This document shows positions 33,957 to 42,551 of a DNA stretch of 64,000 nt, one piece after another. Source of the stretch: Phycisphaerales bacterium (GTDB taxonomy: Bacteria; Planctomycetota; Phycisphaerae; Phycisphaerales; UBA1924); assembly GCA_020831775.1 (NCBI GenBank), contig JAFIFZ010000067.1, forward strand, positions 1-64,000, given 5' to 3'. Both the position numbers and the translations under genes were made by a program. The number at the start of each line of letters is the position of its first letter. Positions within the stretch are counted from its first letter, which is position 1. Below the pieces are notes generated by a model. That model was given only the letters and a program-made list of their open reading frames with translations. It did no database searches and had not been told where the DNA came from.

Positions 33957-33985
33957 AGATTAGCCCGGATTCTGTCAGGATGCAA
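33957..33985 (-). promoter_or_regulatory. Strong sigma-70-type promoter for the small ORF / exporter transcript
   Basis: On the minus strand TTGCAT (33980-33985) and TAATCT (33957-33962) are separated by exactly 17 bases. Transcription would begin near 33950, giving a short leader before the ribosome site of the 17-codon ORF. This is the best -35/-10 pair I found in the window. Confidence 0.65.
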
Positions 33986-34030
33986 GCGGACCTCGCGGGT
34001 ATTTTGGCGTAGTGGTTCTCGGAGCTCATT

Positions 34031-34064
34031 TGTTAGTATTTTGATTGCAGTTTTCTGAAACTGC
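34031..34064 (+). promoter_or_regulatory. Candidate extended -10 promoter and dyad upstream of kamA-like gene
   Basis: TGTTAGTAT (34031-34039) fits an extended -10 element. Starting 8 bases later, GCAGTTTTCTGAAACTGC (34047-34064) has perfect 7-base arms around TCTG. It could be an operator or a hairpin at the 5' end of the transcript, the same layout as at metK. The region is clearly A+T-rich compared with its surroundings. Confidence 0.4.
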
Positions 34065-34290
34065 TGGCCCTCTCGTATGGCTTCGGTTACCATGCAATGA
34101 CTGGTGGATCGGGTCTGGGCGTCCATTCGAGGACGCCCGACGAACCGCCCCCGGGTTTGCAGCGGCGATGAGCCGCGGCCCCCCTTCCGAGCAGCAACCG
34201 TTGCTCCATGTTCATCGCTCGGCCCAGTTCGTGCCGTTCCCTGAATCGGTGTGTTCGCAGGCCGGGCCCCGCCCACGCGGAGGAACGCCC
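34065..34290 (+). other. Long structured leader of the kamA-like gene
   Basis: About 226 bases without a supported gene. It contains a perfect 8-bp hairpin GGGCGTCC/GGACGCCC (34117-34138, loop ATTCGA) and a smaller CGGC-GATGA-GCCG hairpin near 34164-34178. The length and structure would suit an RNA regulator, but no known riboswitch class is recognised. Confidence 0.35.
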
Positions 34291-35739
34291 ATGACGACCG
34301 ACAAGTCGGCCGCCAACGAGCGGTACCGCGCCATCACCCGCAACAACATCTCCAAGCTGCCGCAGTGGGAGACGCTGGACCCCGAGCTCCGCGAGGCGGT
34401 CGAGGTGGTCTCGGCCGTGCTCCCGTTCCGGACCAACGCGTATGTCGTTGACCGGCTGATCGACTGGGACAAGGTGCCCGACGACCCGATGTTCCAGCTC
34501 ACCTTCCCGCAGCGCGGGATGCTCAACGAGGACGACTACCGCGCCGTGCGCAAGATGATCCGCGATGGAGCGGACAAGAAAGAGATCGAGCGCGAGGCCA
34601 ACCGCATCCGCCTGAGCCTCAACCCCCACCCCGCCGGGCAGATGACGCACAATGTGCCGACGATCGCCCTCGACGACGGAACGGTCGAGCCCGTGCAGGG
34701 CGTGCAGCATAAGTACCGCGAGACGCTGCTCTTCTTCCCCAGCCACGGGCAGACCTGCCACGCGTATTGCACCTTCTGCTTCCGCTGGGCGCAGTTCGTC
34801 GGGCTGGAAGACCTCAGGTTCGCCAACAAGGAGGCGGACCAACTCGTCGCCTACCTGAAGCAGCACCCCGAGGTCACCGATGTGCTCTTCACCGGCGGCG
34901 ACCCGATGATCATGAAGTCGAAGGTTTTGCGCCAGTACATCGAGCCCGTGCTCGCTGTCGAGTCGGTCAAAACCGTTCGAATCGGCACCAAGAGCGTCGC
35001 GTACTGGCCCCAGCGCTTCGTCACCGACAACGACGCCGACGACGCCCTGCGTCTGTTCGAGGATGTCACCAACGCCGGCAAGCAGCTCGCGATCATGGGC
35101 CACTACAACCACCCCGTCGAGATCTCGACGGGCGTCGCCGAAGAGGCCGTGCGGCGGATCCGCTCCACCGGCGCCAATGTCCGCATGCAGAGCCCGCTGA
35201 TCCGCCACATCAACGACGACGCGAACGCGTGGGCCGAGCTCTGGTCGCGGGGCGTCCGCCTCGGCGCGATCCCCTACTACATGTTCGTCGAGCGCGACAC
35301 CGGCGCTCGCAGCTACTTCGAGCTCCCCCTCGCCAAGTGCTGGGAGATCTTCCGCAAGGCCTACCAGCAGGTCTCGGGCATGGGCAGGACGGTCCGCGGG
35401 CCGAGCATGTCCTGCTTCCCGGGCAAGTGCCATGTGCTGGGCGTCAGCGAGGTCGCCGGGCAGAAGGCGTTCGTCCTCGAGTTCCTCCAGGCCCGCGACC
35501 CGGACCTCGTCCGCCGGCCGTTCTTTGCGAAGTTCGACCCGACCGCGACCTGGTACGACCAGCTCCAGCCGCTGACGGCCTCGGACCGCAAGTTCTTCAT
35601 CAAGCCCGAGCAGGTCCGCCCCACCGTCGAGGTGACCGTCGGACGCGACGCGGACCGCAGCGGGCACACCAACGGCCACACCAACGGACGCCACGCCGGC
35701 GTGCCCGACGAGGCCCTCCGCTCGCAGGACCCGCAATAA
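34291..35739 (+). CDS. KamA-family radical SAM protein (lysine 2,3-aminomutase-like)
   Basis: A 482-residue radical SAM enzyme. The [4Fe-4S] motif is CHAYCTFCFRW with Cys156, Cys160 and Cys163; TGGDPMIMKSKVL follows as in lysine aminomutases. The usual PLP-lysine motif PGGGGK is not seen; instead MSCFPGKCHVLG near residue 380 offers a Lys in a different setting, so PLP use and substrate are uncertain. The C-terminus has a GHTNGHTNG repeat. GGAGGA seven bases before ATG 34291 fixes the start. It diverges from the ABC exporter transcript and ends at a clear terminator. Confidence 0.82.
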   Translation: MTTDKSAANERYRAITRNNISKLPQWETLDPELREAVEVVSAVLPFRTNAYVVDRLIDWDKVPDDPMFQLTFPQRGMLNEDDYRAVRKMIRDGADKKEIEREANRIRLSLNPHPAGQMTHNVPTIALDDGTVEPVQGVQHKYRETLLFFPSHGQTCHAYCTFCFRWAQFVGLEDLRFANKEADQLVAYLKQHPEVTDVLFTGGDPMIMKSKVLRQYIEPVLAVESVKTVRIGTKSVAYWPQRFVTDNDADDALRLFEDVTNAGKQLAIMGHYNHPVEISTGVAEEAVRRIRSTGANVRMQSPLIRHINDDANAWAELWSRGVRLGAIPYYMFVERDTGARSYFELPLAKCWEIFRKAYQQVSGMGRTVRGPSMSCFPGKCHVLGVSEVAGQKAFVLEFLQARDPDLVRRPFFAKFDPTATWYDQLQPLTASDRKFFIKPEQVRPTVEVTVGRDADRSGHTNGHTNGRHAGVPDEALRSQDPQ

Positions 35740-35768
35740 CACTCGCGGGCCGCTCCCGGAAAAACCGC

Positions 35769-35803
35769 CGCCCCCGGCTCTTTCGTAGCGCCGGGGGCGT
35801 TTT
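35769..35803 (+). terminator. Rho-independent terminator of the kamA-like gene
   Basis: CGCCCCCGGC (35769-35778) pairs perfectly with GCCGGGGGCG (35790-35799), loop of 11 bases, followed by TTTT (35800-35803). It lies 30 bases after the stop codon and before the next plus-strand gene. Confidence 0.8.
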
Positions 35804-35865
35804 CTGCGCCTTCGGCACGGATCCGACGATTTGCCCGGGGGGCGGGCGCGACGAATACTCGCCAC

Positions 35866-37458
35866 ATGAACCCACCACGCCCCGCAGCCCTCGCGACGCT
35901 CGCCCTGGCCCTCCTCGCGGGGCTCGCACCCGCTTCTGACCGCCCGGGGTCGGGGCTCTACCCCGTCCGCAGCGACGCCCGCCCGGTCATGCTCGACGGA
36001 TCAGTGGACGAGTGGCCCGAGGGCGTCGTCGCGATGGCAGACGAATCCTTCGTTTACATCCGCTTCCGCGTCGACGGGCCGCCCCGAGCGATCCAGTCCG
36101 CCGACGAAACGCTCACGATCCTGCTCGACCTCGACGGCAACGCCGCGACCGGCCTGCAGTTGCCCGAGCCCGCCGCCGCGGCCGAGCTCGGCGCAGACCT
36201 CCGCATCCGCCTGAGCCCGCGCGGGCGCGACGGGCTGCGGGGCGGGGTCGAGGTGCATGTCTTCTCCGCCGACGGGCGCGAGACCCGCATCTCCCACGCC
36301 GACGCCGGCTTCATCGTCGCCCCGACGCACGCCGTAGAACCCGACGAGCGGGGCGAGCCCGGCTGGTACGAGGCCCGCATCGCCCGTTCAGCCCTCAACT
36401 TCCGAGCCCCGACCGAGCGGGCGGAGCGAATCGCCCAGCGCGACCGCGAGCGACCCTCGCGCGGCGCCCTGCCAGACACCGGCACGCAGGGACAGCCCCT
36501 GGACATCACCCCCCGCGGCATCCCCCCGCTCGGCTGGGGCGCTGGCGTGATCCTGAGCAAGGACGAACAGGGCGAACTGCTCGGCTGGTCCGACGCGTTC
36601 GCCTTCCGCATGCCGGCGCCGGCAGAGCCCGCGCTCTCAGACCTCGTCGCGCCGCCCAAGGCCGTCAACGCGGTGCGCGTGCTCTCTTACAATGTCGAAC
36701 GGGCCGCGCCCAACAACAACCCCGCCCCCTTCGCCCGCGTGATCAACGCCCTCGAACCAGACATCATCCTGGTGCAGGAGTGGGACGGCGCCTCGAACTC
36801 CGACCTCGTCTCGTGGATGCAGCGCCATGTCGGGGGCGAGTGGCATGCCGTCAGCGCCCCCGACCGCGGCGTCGCCATCATCACCCGCTACTCCGTCGTC
36901 CGCTCGGTGACCGAGCCCGTCTACGCCGAAGAGCATGCCAACCAGCGCCCCGTCCGCAGCGTCACCGCCCTGCTGCAGACGCCCATCCGCGACACCGTCG
37001 TCACCAGCGTCCACTTCAAGTGCTGCGGCGGCTACATGGGCGCCGAGGACCACACCCGCGTCGCCGAAGCCGTGGCCCTCAACACCATGATCGGCAGCCT
37101 CCCGCGACGCTTCGAGACCACCAGGATCATCGGGGGCGACCTCAACCTCGTCGGCTCGACCGCCCCGCTCATCACGCTCGCCCAGGGCCTCGACCTCGAC
37201 GGCAGCGAGCTGAGCGTCGCCCCCGCCGAAGTGCTCGGCGACGCGACGCAGCACACCTGGGCGCGCGCCCGCAGCTCGTTCTCGCCCGGACGCCTCGACT
37301 ACATCCTCTACAGCGACTCCAACGCCCGCGTCAGCGCCGCGTTCACGCTCGATACGAGCGTGCTCAGCGACACGGCGCTGCAGACGATGGGCCTGCACCG
37401 GACAGACTCAGAAGCCAGCGACCACCTGCCGATGGTTGTTGACTACATCGCGTATTAA
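35866..37458 (+). CDS. Exported endonuclease/exonuclease/phosphatase-family protein with CBM9-like N-terminal domain
   Basis: A 530-residue exported protein. After a signal peptide (ALATLALALLAGLAPASD) comes a domain with LDGSVDEWPEGVVAM and FVYIRFRVDG, resembling CBM9/DOMON-like sandwiches (about 30-245). The second half is an EEP domain: RVLSYNVERAAP, DIILVQEWDG, GVAIITRYSVV, GGDLNLVGS, RLDYILYSD and a final SDHLPMVVDY, with the expected Asn, Glu, Asp and His residues. It probably cleaves nucleic acid or a phosphodiester outside the cytoplasm. It converges with the S1/P1 nuclease gene, and the two stops overlap by 4 bases. Confidence 0.82.
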   Translation: MNPPRPAALATLALALLAGLAPASDRPGSGLYPVRSDARPVMLDGSVDEWPEGVVAMADESFVYIRFRVDGPPRAIQSADETLTILLDLDGNAATGLQLPEPAAAAELGADLRIRLSPRGRDGLRGGVEVHVFSADGRETRISHADAGFIVAPTHAVEPDERGEPGWYEARIARSALNFRAPTERAERIAQRDRERPSRGALPDTGTQGQPLDITPRGIPPLGWGAGVILSKDEQGELLGWSDAFAFRMPAPAEPALSDLVAPPKAVNAVRVLSYNVERAAPNNNPAPFARVINALEPDIILVQEWDGASNSDLVSWMQRHVGGEWHAVSAPDRGVAIITRYSVVRSVTEPVYAEEHANQRPVRSVTALLQTPIRDTVVTSVHFKCCGGYMGAEDHTRVAEAVALNTMIGSLPRRFETTRIIGGDLNLVGSTAPLITLAQGLDLDGSELSVAPAEVLGDATQHTWARARSSFSPGRLDYILYSDSNARVSAAFTLDTSVLSDTALQTMGLHRTDSEASDHLPMVVDYIAY

Positions 37459-38294
37459 CTGCCGACAGGCACCGCCGCCTCGTCGTCGACCGCGGCGTCG
37501 CGTTCGTCGCCCTCGCCCAGCAGCTCGTTGAGCATCTGCGCCAGCCGCACGCCCGCGATCGAGAGCCTCGCGTCGACGATCGCGATGTTCCGCTGCACAT
37601 ACTCCTCGTCGAGCTTGCCGTCGTCGGGGATCGCGTACGCGAAGGTCACCGCGAGCTGGTACGACTCGGTCGTCCAGACCTCGGGGTCGAGGCTCGACCA
37701 CGCGCCGCGCTGGTGGTCGGTGATCCGCGCGTGCAGGCGGTCGGCGTACTCCGGCCACGGGCCGACCTCCGCCGCTCGCATCAGCCCCGAGTCCCAGACC
37801 GCGTGCAGGTTGAACGCCCGGCCCAACAGCTCGACCCGGATGTCGTTGCCGCCCCGATCGTGAGCGAAGCCCGCGTGCAGGGGCTGGTGGATGTCACCGA
37901 CAAAGTGAATGAGAAACATCAGCGCGTCGCGCCGCTGATCGTCGGTGAGCTCGGGGTCGACGAGTTCCTGGCTGAACCGCTTGATCGCCGCCACGGCGCA
38001 CCCTTCGGGCGGGCTGTGGCGTTCGAAGACAAACGCGGGCTCGCCGGGCGGGATGTTGCTGTAGTGCAGCGGGGCGGACCAGCGGTACGCGGGCTGGCGC
38101 CGGACCTCGTCCGCCCACGAGCCGACCTCGACCATGTGCCGCCCATCGAGGATCTCCGTCACCCGCTCGCGGACCTCGGGCGAGAGCTCGCGGTCCGCGA
38201 TCTCGGAGATCACCGCGTGCCCGTCGCGCCCCCATCCGAAGGCGATCGACGCGGACAACAAGAGGACGAGAAACGCCGCAATCAGGCTGCGCAT
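37455..38294 (-). CDS. Exported S1/P1-type nuclease
   Basis: A 279-residue zinc nuclease that cleaves single-stranded nucleic acid to 5'-nucleotides. The signal peptide ends AFG and the mature protein would start at Trp21 (WGRDGH), as required because this Trp is a zinc ligand. Other ligands are visible in WADEVR, APLHYSNI, LIHFVGDIHQPLHAG, GGNDI and LHAVWDSG. The acidic tail (EGDERDAAVDDEAAVP) is probably disordered. The convergent neighbour is another exported phosphodiesterase-fold protein, which suggests nucleic-acid scavenging. Confidence 0.93.
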   Translation of the reverse strand: MRSLIAAFLVLLLSASIAFGWGRDGHAVISEIADRELSPEVRERVTEILDGRHMVEVGSWADEVRRQPAYRWSAPLHYSNIPPGEPAFVFERHSPPEGCAVAAIKRFSQELVDPELTDDQRRDALMFLIHFVGDIHQPLHAGFAHDRGGNDIRVELLGRAFNLHAVWDSGLMRAAEVGPWPEYADRLHARITDHQRGAWSSLDPEVWTTESYQLAVTFAYAIPDDGKLDEEYVQRNIAIVDARLSIAGVRLAQMLNELLGEGDERDAAVDDEAAVPVGS

Positions 38295-38370
38295 CGGTGT
38301 GCTCCATCGGCGCCGGCGGCCGCCGGCACGAACAGAGCGTAGCGCTGAACCGATCCGTCCCGGGGCCCGC

Positions 38371-40404
38371 TCAGTGCTCCTTCGTCACCCTGAGCACTTC
38401 CTTGACGCTCGTCATCCCGTTCGCGGCTTTGGCCATCCCGTCGGTTTGCAGGCTGACCATCCCGCGCTCCAGGCACATCCGCCGGAACTCCGAGACATTG
38501 GGGTTGCGGGCGATCACATCGCGCAGGTAGTCGTCGACCACCAGCAGCTCGTACACACCCACGCGCCCCGCGTAGCCCGTGTTGCGGCACTTGTCGCACC
38601 CCTCGGCGACCCAGTGCTGCGACTTGTCCAGCCCCTGCATCTGCAGGAACTCGGCCATGTCCTCGCTCGGCTCGGACTGCTTCTTGCACCCGGCGCACAG
38701 GCGGCGCACCAGGCGCTGGGCCAGCACCCCGTTGAGGGCCGCGCCCACCAGGAACGGCTCCAGCCCGATGTTCACCAGGCGCGTCACCGAGCCCGGCGCG
38801 TCGTTGGTGTGCAATGTTGAGAGCACCAGGTGGCCCGTGAGCGCGGCCTGCACCGCGGTGTGCGCCGTGTCGTGGTCGCGGATCTCACCGACCATGATCA
38901 CATCGGGGTCCTGACGCAGGAGGGCCTTGAGCGCCGCCGCGAAGGTCATCCCGATGCGGTCGTGCGTCTGCGTCTGGGTGATCCCGTCGAGGTGGTATTC
39001 GACCGGGTCTTCCACCGTCGAGATGTTCAGCTTGTTCTTGTCGAGCTGGCGGAGCGACGAGTACAGCGTGGTCGTCTTACCCGAGCCGGTCGGGCCCGTC
39101 ACCAGCACGATCCCGTGCGGCGCCTGCACCTGCGTCTTCCAGAGCTCCAGCGTGCGGGACTCGAAGCCGAGGTCCTCGAGCTGCACATTGATCGACCGCG
39201 TATCGAGGATACGCATGACCGTCTTCTCGACGCCCACCGCCGTCGGAAGCGTTGACATACGAAGGTCGAGCTTGCGACCCTGCACCGTGCAGCGGATGCG
39301 CCCGTCCTGGGGGATGCGGCGCTCGGAGATGTCCAGGTTCGCCATGATCTTCAGGCGGCTGGTGATCGCCGCGGCCATCGAGACCGGCGGGTTCATCATC
39401 TCAAACAGGATGCCGTCGATACGGAAGCGGACTTTGAGCTTCTTCTCCTCCGGCTCGATGTGGATGTCCGACGCGCCTTCTTTGATGGCGGTCTGGATGA
39501 TGTAGTTCACATAGCGGATGACGGGGCTCTCGCCCGCCCGCTGTTCGAGGTCGACCGCCTCGCTGGACTTCTGCTGGACCTCGACATCGCCCTCGTCCAC
39601 ATCGGCGAGGATGTCGTTGAGGTCTTCCTGCTGGGTGTCGTCCTCGCCGAGGATCTCAAGGGCGCCGCGGACATCGTAACCGGTCACCAGCACGAGCTTG
39701 ACCGCCGGCACGCCGAGGCGCCGCCGGATCTCGTCGAGCAGGAAGACATCGTCGGGGCGCGTCGTCCCCACCACCGCCCGCTTGCCCTCGGTCCGCAGCG
39801 GGACGACCAGGTGCTTCTTGCAGAAGTCCGAGCCGAGGCGCTGGAGCAGCTTGCCGTCGAACCCGCCGTCGAGCCCCTTTTCAAGATCGATCCGCTCGAA
39901 GGGCACATGGGCGAGCTGCGCGACGACCGCCTGGATCGGCGCCTCGTCGGCCCCCTGCTCGATCAGCACATCGACGAGCCGGCGCCCGGGTGACTGCTTG
40001 ATGACATTCTTCGCGGAGGTGAGCTGCTCTGGCGAGACGGCCTTGGCGGCCAGGAGCGCCTCGCCCAGCTCCGTCGCGGCGCCGCTGTTGTCGCCCTCGC
40101 CCGCCTCGGGGCGGTACAGATCGCTGACCGCCTGGCCGACTCGCGTTGTCGGGGCCGACGAGTTCTGCTTCACCGCCGGGTCGTTCTCAGAGTCCTTCCG
40201 CCGCTGGGCAGAGGGCATCGCAGGAAGCGGGCTGAACGAAGACTCGGCCTTGTCGATCGTGTGCGCCCGCTTGGTCTTCTGGTGGTCCTCCAGACGGCGC
40301 GGGGGCTTGGGCGCGGGGCGGTTGGGCGCAGCAGAGCCGCCCTTGGGGGCCTCGTTCTCGGCGCCGAGCTGCGACAGGATGTCGTCGATGTTGTACTTGC
40401 CCAC
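38371..40404 (-). CDS. GspE/PilB-type secretion or pilus assembly ATPase
   Basis: A 677-residue hexameric assembly ATPase. A disordered first 100 residues are followed by an MshEN-like module (about 110-255), then the N2 domain and RecA core: Walker A GPTGSGKTT (437-445), Asp box STVEDPVEYHLDG, Walker B DVIMVGEIRD, His box LVLSTLHTNDAP, and a tetra-cysteine zinc finger (Cys570, 573, 603, 606). It starts with GTG at 40404 and is the last gene of the pilM-N-O-P-like operon, so it should drive assembly of a type IV pilus or type II secretion pseudopilus. Confidence 0.93.
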   Translation of the reverse strand: MGKYNIDDILSQLGAENEAPKGGSAAPNRPAPKPPRRLEDHQKTKRAHTIDKAESSFSPLPAMPSAQRRKDSENDPAVKQNSSAPTTRVGQAVSDLYRPEAGEGDNSGAATELGEALLAAKAVSPEQLTSAKNVIKQSPGRRLVDVLIEQGADEAPIQAVVAQLAHVPFERIDLEKGLDGGFDGKLLQRLGSDFCKKHLVVPLRTEGKRAVVGTTRPDDVFLLDEIRRRLGVPAVKLVLVTGYDVRGALEILGEDDTQQEDLNDILADVDEGDVEVQQKSSEAVDLEQRAGESPVIRYVNYIIQTAIKEGASDIHIEPEEKKLKVRFRIDGILFEMMNPPVSMAAAITSRLKIMANLDISERRIPQDGRIRCTVQGRKLDLRMSTLPTAVGVEKTVMRILDTRSINVQLEDLGFESRTLELWKTQVQAPHGIVLVTGPTGSGKTTTLYSSLRQLDKNKLNISTVEDPVEYHLDGITQTQTHDRIGMTFAAALKALLRQDPDVIMVGEIRDHDTAHTAVQAALTGHLVLSTLHTNDAPGSVTRLVNIGLEPFLVGAALNGVLAQRLVRRLCAGCKKQSEPSEDMAEFLQMQGLDKSQHWVAEGCDKCRNTGYAGRVGVYELLVVDDYLRDVIARNPNVSEFRRMCLERGMVSLQTDGMAKAANGMTSVKEVLRVTKEH

Positions 40405-40434
40405 GCGACCGCTCTCCGCCCGGATGGTTCCGGA

Positions 40435-41115
40435 TCAGTCGTTGCCCAGCGGGACGACCGCCATGTCGCGCCCCATGCGCAGCTCGTAACGCTCCCCGTT
40501 CGCCTTGACCACGACACGCCCCGCGTCGATCGCTTCGACAGTGAAGAAGTCGTCGATCTTCTCGCCGACACGCACGAGCCTGCCGTTGACATTCGCGATC
40601 GGGTTCCGACCGCCCATCGCGCTCTGCAGACGCAGCCTCGACAGGCGCACCTGCAGCTCGCGCCGGCGTTCGGTCATGCGGCGCTCCTCCTCCTGCGCCG
40701 CGCGCTGACGCTGACGCTCGAGCTCGGCGAGCTGGCGGGCGTCCGCCTCGGAGTTGTCGGCCATCATCACCTTGAACGGGTCCTGGCGGAAGGCGTGCTC
40801 GGGCACCTCGATCGGGGCACGGCTGTGCGCCAGCGCCTGGATCGCCTGCTCGTACTCCGCCTGGGCGGCGGGCGTCTTCAGCGAAGACTCAAACGCCGCG
40901 GGCGCCGACTGAAAGTCCATCCCAGACTCGGTGCCGACCTGGCGCATCCAGATCACGCCCACGGCGCCGCCGAACGCGATGACGCCCATGACGATCTGGA
41001 AGCCGGTCAGCTTGCCCTTCTTGGCCAGCGCCGCGCCCTCGGGCCCGGCGAACGGCTGGGACTGGTCGAGCTCGTCCTCGCCCATCTGATTCATCTGGTC
41101 GCGTTCCTCGATCAT
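40435..41115 (-). CDS. PilP/GspC-like inner-membrane protein
   Basis: A 226-residue single-pass protein: acidic N-terminus, one helix (about 37-54, GFQIVMGVIAFGGAVGVIW), a coiled coil rich in Glu, Arg and Gln (about 125-170), and a C-terminal module PIANVNGRLVRVGEKIDDF...VEAIDAGRVVVKANG. That last part matches the beta fold of PilP and the GspC homology region that contacts the secretin. It overlaps the PilO-like gene by 4 bases and precedes gspE, so the assignment rests on domain and position together. Confidence 0.7.
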   Translation of the reverse strand: MIEERDQMNQMGEDELDQSQPFAGPEGAALAKKGKLTGFQIVMGVIAFGGAVGVIWMRQVGTESGMDFQSAPAAFESSLKTPAAQAEYEQAIQALAHSRAPIEVPEHAFRQDPFKVMMADNSEADARQLAELERQRQRAAQEEERRMTERRRELQVRLSRLRLQSAMGGRNPIANVNGRLVRVGEKIDDFFTVEAIDAGRVVVKANGERYELRMGRDMAVVPLGND

Positions 41116-41651
41116 CGATCGCCCTCCTCACGCATGAAGTAGATGCTCAGGGTGAACTCGATCTCGAGCGGCTCGTCGACCTTGCGACGCTGGAGCTTCA
41201 GATCGGGGATCCTCGTCAGACGGGGCAGGTTCTCCAGGCTCCGAACAAACTCGACGAAGTCCAGGAACTCGCCCGTCGTCTTCATCTTCAGGGGCTGCTC
41301 CCAGTAGAGCGCAGCCCGGATCGGCTCGTTCGTCTCCATGTCCGGCGCCGCCAGACCCGCACGCACCGCGATGTTCGAAACCTGGCGGATCACCGCCGAC
41401 AGCTCCTTGTTGCTGGGCAGCATGTCCTCCAGCGAGCCGATCTCCGCCTCAAGACGCTCGTTCTCCTCGCGGATGTTGTGCGTCCTGGCGGTCTCCTCTC
41501 GGTGACGCTGCAGCAGGCTCTCGCGGTGATCGATCTCCGCACGAGCCGAGGCGATCGCCTCGTTCTGCGGCTTGAACACCAGGAAGAAGCTCGCCATCGG
41601 CATCGCGACGAGCACAGCAAGCAGCACAAGTTCTCGCACGCCGAAGCTCAT
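41112..41651 (-). CDS. PilO-like inner-membrane assembly protein
   Basis: A 179-residue protein with one N-terminal helix (ELVLLAVLVAMPMASFFLVF), a long coiled coil (about 30-80), and a ferredoxin-like periplasmic domain (YWEQPLKMKTTGEFLDFVEFVRSLENLPRLTRI). PilO dimerises with PilN and forms the alignment complex of type IV pili. It lies between the PilN-like and PilP-like genes, overlapping the latter by 4 bases, which is the standard gene order. Confidence 0.82.
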   Translation of the reverse strand: MSFGVRELVLLAVLVAMPMASFFLVFKPQNEAIASARAEIDHRESLLQRHREETARTHNIREENERLEAEIGSLEDMLPSNKELSAVIRQVSNIAVRAGLAAPDMETNEPIRAALYWEQPLKMKTTGEFLDFVEFVRSLENLPRLTRIPDLKLQRRKVDEPLEIEFTLSIYFMREEGDR

Positions 41652-41654
41652 CGC

Positions 41655-42533
41655 TCAGTTCTCCTTGCCCGCGTCGACGCCGGCGACCTCGGAGCTCTCG
41701 GTGTTCTCTGTATCCTCGGGCGTTTCGCCCGCCGCCGCGGCCGCCTCCAGCACGGCCTCGACCGAGACCGCTTCCTCGGGCTCGGCAACGCCCTCGGCCT
41801 GCGCCAGCGAGCGCAGCAGCGGCCCGTCGTCCCTCAGAGAGGCGGTCATCTCGAACCGGCGCAGCTCGCGGTTGTCACGACGCGTCTCGGCGATCCGGCG
41901 CAGCTCGACATCCTTCAGGATCGGCGAGCGACGCAGCGCCGCGTAGTAGTCCGCGACCGCCGTGTTCGTCGGGCTCACGCCCTGGATGTTCATCGAGAAC
42001 TCGAAGCGGGGCGGCGCGATCGCAGGACGCTCCTCGCGGGCCTGCTGGTTCTGCTGGTTCACATTCGCCGTGCGGCTGAGCGAACGCACCTGCCCGGCCT
42101 GGCGGGGCTGCTGCTGCTGCTGGGCCGTCTGCAGACGCCGGCCCCGGAGCTCGATGAGCCCGAGCTCAAGGTCCGAAGGACGCGCCTCGTCGAGCGCCTG
42201 CAGCAAGAGAAGCCTCGGCGTCGGGTCGCGGAGAGCCGTCGCCACCGCCTGACGCTCGATCAGCGTCCTGCGGCTGGCCTCAAGCCGGCGCAGCTCCTCT
42301 TCCTCGACCTTGACGAGGTTGAACTCATCGTTGATCTGATCCTGGCGGTCGCGCACATCCACCCACCGCTGGTTGGTGATCCAGAACGCGCTGACCACGC
42401 AGAACATCACCACCACAAACAGCAGCACCGCGATGAAGTTTGTGCGGATGTCTTCGCGACCCCGCACATACTCCTCGGGCAGGAATGTCCCGCCCTTGCT
42501 TTCGCGTCCCTTGCCAAAGTCCTTCAGCATCAT
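41655..42533 (-). CDS. PilN-like inner-membrane assembly protein
   Basis: A 292-residue single-pass protein. The cytoplasmic N-terminus contains FLPEEYVRGRED (the PilM-binding NLLP-type position in PilN), then a helix (FIAVLLFVVVMFCVVSAFW) and a coiled coil. A Gln-rich insertion (about 135-165) is unusual for PilN, as is the acidic Glu/Ala tail of about 40 residues. A ferredoxin-like domain lies between them. It follows the PilM-like gene and precedes the PilO-like gene by 3 bases. Confidence 0.8.
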   Translation of the reverse strand: MMLKDFGKGRESKGGTFLPEEYVRGREDIRTNFIAVLLFVVVMFCVVSAFWITNQRWVDVRDRQDQINDEFNLVKVEEEELRRLEASRRTLIERQAVATALRDPTPRLLLLQALDEARPSDLELGLIELRGRRLQTAQQQQQPRQAGQVRSLSRTANVNQQNQQAREERPAIAPPRFEFSMNIQGVSPTNTAVADYYAALRRSPILKDVELRRIAETRRDNRELRRFEMTASLRDDGPLLRSLAQAEGVAEPEEAVSVEAVLEAAAAAGETPEDTENTESSEVAGVDAGKEN

Positions 42534-42551
42534 CGCGCCTCCCGAACCGAG

